DNA from: an uncultured Clostridia bacterium
GTDB lineage: Bacteria > Bacillota > Clostridia > Oscillospirales > Acutalibacteraceae
Direction of reading: 5' to 3'
Assembly: GCA_937884975.1 (NCBI GenBank)
Contig: CAKZZS010000032.1
Location: 1-14,646, forward strand
Length of the DNA stretch: 14,646 nt
In this document: positions 12,259 to 14,646 of the stretch, in pieces
Numbering within the stretch: position 1 is the stretch's first letter
How the letters are laid out: each line of letters starts with the position of its first letter
Position numbers and translations under genes: made by a program
Notes under the pieces: model-generated
What the model was told of the DNA's origin: nothing
Seen by the model: only the letters and a program-made list of their open reading frames with translations
The model's database searches: none

Positions 12259-14412
12259 ATGAAAAGGTCTGTTAAAAGTATTGTTGCAATTGCTTTATGC
12301 TGGATAATGGCGTTTTCCGTTATTCCGCTTTCCGCATTTGCAAAGGCAAAAAATGCAAAGCTTGCCATTGGTCTTATCTCGGACCCTCACGTCTATCCCC
12401 AGGCGTATATGGGAGACGATATTTCGCTTTTCCAGGCGGCTTACAGAGCCGACACAAAGCAGTATGAGTATTCCGAGCAGCTGCTTGACGTAGCGCTTAA
12501 CACTCTTGCCGAGCATGCAAAGACGAACGGTATGAAATATCTTATCATTCCCGGCGATATCACAAAGGACAGTGAAATCTGCGCTCACGAGGTAGTTGCC
12601 CAAAGGCTTGAGAAGTTTGAAAAGGATACGGGAATAACCGTATTCGTTACCAACGGCAACCACGATATAAATAATTCCGACGCGGTTGATTTCAGAACGG
12701 GTGAAGCCGTAAAGGACGGCGGCCTGATTACAACGCCCGAAAAGTATCTTGAAATATATAAGAACCTCGGCTATGACGAGGCTTATCATACCTTCACTCC
12801 TCCCGAGGGAGCGCAGCAGGGTATGATGTCATATTCCGCAAAGCTTGACGGAAATTACAGACTTATTGCGTTTGACTCCAACTGCTTCTCTGCGGACTGC
12901 ACCAAAAAGGGTAAGGACGAGCACGACACGAGAGGTATGGTTTCCGAAGCGCTTATGGAGTGGATTCTTGCCGAATGTAAGGACGCGCAGAAGCACGGTG
13001 AAACCATAATCGGTATGTGCCACCACAATATAGTCGCTCACCATGACCTTGAAAATAACGTTCTTAATGAATTTGCAATTGACGACTGGGAGTATGTAGC
13101 AACCACGCTCGCGAACGCAGGCATGCACTTCGTTTTCACCGGCCATCAGCATTCAAACGACGTCGCTTCGTACGTTACGGATGAGGGCGAAACAATTTTT
13201 GACTGTGAGACCGACTCGCTTTCTTCATTCCCTCACGATTTCAAAGAGGTAGTATTTGACAATACCGATTCAAGCGGTAAAATCGTCTGCGATTACTCAA
13301 CCTACAGGGTTGACACAATGTTTAAGCTTAATGACCTTGAGGGCAATAAAATTGACGATTTCGCAAAGTACTCCTTCCAGAAGGTATTTATGGACGGCGG
13401 CGACGGTGACGTTGGTCCGTACTTTGACGCGATTATGGATAAATACGCTATTAACGCTATTTATAATATTGCAAGCAAGCTTAACCTTACCGAGGAACAG
13501 GTTATCAATATTTCACGCGACCTTGTCACAAACCTTAAAACTCTTAAGATTTCGGATATTCCGTCAACAAAATTCAAGGATGAAATCGGTTTCTATGATG
13601 AAGAATACGGCACGCTTGACAGCGCTATTTGCTCGGCGTGGTATTATCTGTCCTGCGGCGACGAAAAAATTGATGACGACGAGTTTATAAAGGACGCAAT
13701 TGAACAGTGCAGACACGGCGACGTCGGCGCAAGAGTTGTATTCACTCTTCTCGAAACGATTCTTGATAACACTGCCGGCAACGCAAGCGTTCTTGAGTTT
13801 ATTGAGGGCATTTATACCTCGGGACTCAATATGTATTCGGGCTTCGCAGGTAATCTGCCTTTGGCTCCCAAAGCGGTTGAGGACGCAACGGATGATGAAA
13901 CCATTACAACCGGTGAGGATGCAGCTGCCGAAGAAAGCGAAGAGAAATCGGGCGGAATTGACCTTTCAATTCTCAAAAAGATACCCGGTATGAACCTTGA
14001 TACTCTTAAGGGACTTCTTTCAAATCCCACGCTTGTAGGTCAGCTTCTCGGTTATGCGCTTGAGGCTATGTGCATTGACGAAAACCCCGGACCGCAGCAG
14101 GATAATCATTACGCTCATATCTATTCGGGTAAGGTTGAGCCTGCCAATACGGATGAGGAACAGCCCACCGAACAGCAGCAGACGTCGGGCGAAACAACAA
14201 CTACCGCAACTACTCCTGCAGATACTTCTTCAACAGTTCCTGCAGCAAATATCCCCGGTTCAAGCAACCCCGGAACGGGCGGAGCAGTTGAAAGGAAAAA
14301 AATTGAGCTCGAGCCCAAGGTTCCTGCCGTAGAGCTTGTTATAACTCTCGGCGCGAGCGCGCTTGCTCTTGCGGTAACATTGGTACTGCGCAAAAAGAGA
14401 GAAGAAGCGTAA
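12259..14412 (+). CDS. Secreted, C-terminally anchored metallophosphoesterase
   Basis: 717 residues. The signal peptide ends near PLSAFA/K (after residue 28). The calcineurin-like fold has all its metal-site motifs: SDPHV (Asp42, His44), PGDIT (Asp100), NGNHD (Asn134-His135), CHHN (His255-His256) and GHQHSND (His296, His298). It probably hydrolyses phosphomono- or diesters outside the cell; the substrate is unknown. After about residue 340 comes a helical region, an acidic low-complexity stretch (DDETITTGEDAAAEESEEKS), a Gln/Thr/Pro-rich linker, NPGTGG (about 670-675), a membrane helix (about 688-710) and the tail RKKREEA. The C-terminus anchors the enzyme in the membrane. NPGTGG resembles an NPxTG sortase motif, but it lies about a dozen residues from the helix, so sorting is uncertain. 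GGGAGG lies 8 bases before ATG; a terminator follows. Confidence 0.93.
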   Translation: MKRSVKSIVAIALCWIMAFSVIPLSAFAKAKNAKLAIGLISDPHVYPQAYMGDDISLFQAAYRADTKQYEYSEQLLDVALNTLAEHAKTNGMKYLIIPGDITKDSEICAHEVVAQRLEKFEKDTGITVFVTNGNHDINNSDAVDFRTGEAVKDGGLITTPEKYLEIYKNLGYDEAYHTFTPPEGAQQGMMSYSAKLDGNYRLIAFDSNCFSADCTKKGKDEHDTRGMVSEALMEWILAECKDAQKHGETIIGMCHHNIVAHHDLENNVLNEFAIDDWEYVATTLANAGMHFVFTGHQHSNDVASYVTDEGETIFDCETDSLSSFPHDFKEVVFDNTDSSGKIVCDYSTYRVDTMFKLNDLEGNKIDDFAKYSFQKVFMDGGDGDVGPYFDAIMDKYAINAIYNIASKLNLTEEQVINISRDLVTNLKTLKISDIPSTKFKDEIGFYDEEYGTLDSAICSAWYYLSCGDEKIDDDEFIKDAIEQCRHGDVGARVVFTLLETILDNTAGNASVLEFIEGIYTSGLNMYSGFAGNLPLAPKAVEDATDDETITTGEDAAAEESEEKSGGIDLSILKKIPGMNLDTLKGLLSNPTLVGQLLGYALEAMCIDENPGPQQDNHYAHIYSGKVEPANTDEEQPTEQQQTSGETTTTATTPADTSSTVPAANIPGSSNPGTGGAVERKKIELEPKVPAVELVITLGASALALAVTLVLRKKREEA

Positions 14413-14448
14413 TATATTTATTAAAATATAAAAGAAACATTATAAAAG

Positions 14449-14477
14449 AACAGCACGGATTTTTCCGTGCTGTTTTT
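14449..14477 (+). terminator. Intrinsic terminator of the phosphoesterase gene
   Basis: AACAGCACGGA (14449-14459) pairs with TCCGTGCTGTT (14464-14474), loop TTTT, followed by further T (to 14477). It lies 36 bases after the stop codon. Confidence 0.93.
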
Positions 14478-14479
14478 AT

Positions 14480-14549
14480 GTAGGGGCTTTCCTGTGGTCG
14501 CCCGTTTAATTTACATCTGCCTTTACGGGCGGCTGATAGCCGCCCCTAC
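14480..14549. repeat. MITE-like composite palindromic element
   Basis: A 70-base unit with 8-bp terminal inverted repeats GTAGGGGC (14480-14487) and GCCCCTAC (14542-14549), and an inner inverted pair GCCCGT (14500-14505) and ACGGGC (14525-14530). The right half also contains an 8-bp stem GGGCGGCT (14527-14534) with AGCCGCCC (14538-14545). Nineteen bases (14496-14514) recur exactly, inverted, at 7414-7396. It has no coding capacity, so any mobility would need a helper enzyme supplied elsewhere. Confidence 0.75.
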
Positions 14550-14567
14550 GGGTTTGAAAATCATCCT

Positions 14568-14586
14568 CACACCCTGTAGTGGTGTG
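14568..14586. repeat. Small hairpin
   Basis: CACACC (14568-14573) pairs with GGTGTG (14581-14586) around a 7-base loop. It lies between the MITE-like element and the three-way-junction structure; no gene is present in 14478-14646. Confidence 0.5.
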
Positions 14587-14598
14587 TTTCTACGCCCA

Positions 14599-14645
14599 CC
14601 CGTTTGCCGCTTTTGCGGCAAATTGTCGCTTTTGGCGACAACGGG
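14599..14645. repeat. Potential gap-free three-way junction
   Basis: The outer helix CCCG (14599-14602) with CGGG (14642-14645) closes two inner hairpins: TTTGCCGC (14603-14610) with GCGGCAAA (14615-14622), loop TTTT; and TTGTCGC (14623-14629) with GCGACAA (14635-14641), loop TTTTG. The three helices tile the stretch without an unpaired base at the junction. The element may continue past the window end. Confidence 0.7.
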
Positions 14646-14646
14646 A

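Overview
The window looks like a fragment of an anaerobic gut Firmicute, most likely Clostridia of the Oscillospiraceae/Ruminococcaceae type. The reasons are consensus sigma-A promoters, strong AGGAGG ribosome binding sites, some TTG starts, an rpsF-ssb-rpsR operon, a zinc-type bS18, an orphan TrpB2, a DUF5696 lipoprotein and a DUF5058 membrane protein. The first 26 bases are not genomic: they match the 3' part of the Illumina TruSeq read-1 adapter, so this is the end of an assembled contig with untrimmed adapter.

Layout. 27-818 (+): 3' part of a TPM-domain (DUF477) membrane protein with a Gly/His/Ser tail. 882-2252 (+): TrpB2-type tryptophan synthase beta chain. It shares a strong bidirectional terminator (2262-2299) with a convergent pair: an O-antigen ligase/polymerase-like protein (4402-2987, TTG start) and an unrecognised two-TM protein (3000-2305), overlapping by 14 bp. 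Divergent from these is a GPH-family (MelB-like) sugar:cation symporter (4547-5968). 5977-7157 is a compact rpsF-ssb-rpsR operon with a perfect consensus promoter, a structured leader and a terminator. 7158-7437 has no gene but holds stacked dispersed repeats. 7489-7818 is a small protein resembling DUF6054. 7824-8306 is a tRNA locus on the minus strand: tRNA-Met, then tRNA-Glu, then a partial duplication with a tRNA-Glu 3' remnant. 9754-8332 (-) is a coupled two-gene membrane operon, DUF5058 plus an unrecognised integral membrane protein. Divergent from it are a DUF5696 lipoprotein (9924-12140, TTG start) and a secreted, C-terminally anchored metallophosphoesterase (12259-14412). 14478-14646 is again repeat material.

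The genes are mostly housekeeping and cell-envelope functions. I see no phage, CRISPR, toxin-antitoxin or defence system. The most unusual content is non-coding: an array of four GTGAA[A/G]T words each followed by a different hairpin; a MITE-like composite repeat present at two places in opposite orientation; abutting hairpin pairs, one closing into a gap-free three-way junction; and a 174-bp-spaced partial duplication at tRNA-Glu in which the remnant, not the intact gene, carries the encoded CCA and the U-tract terminator. The DUF5058 pair is the best candidate for undescribed protein biology. Functional statements about it are inference.
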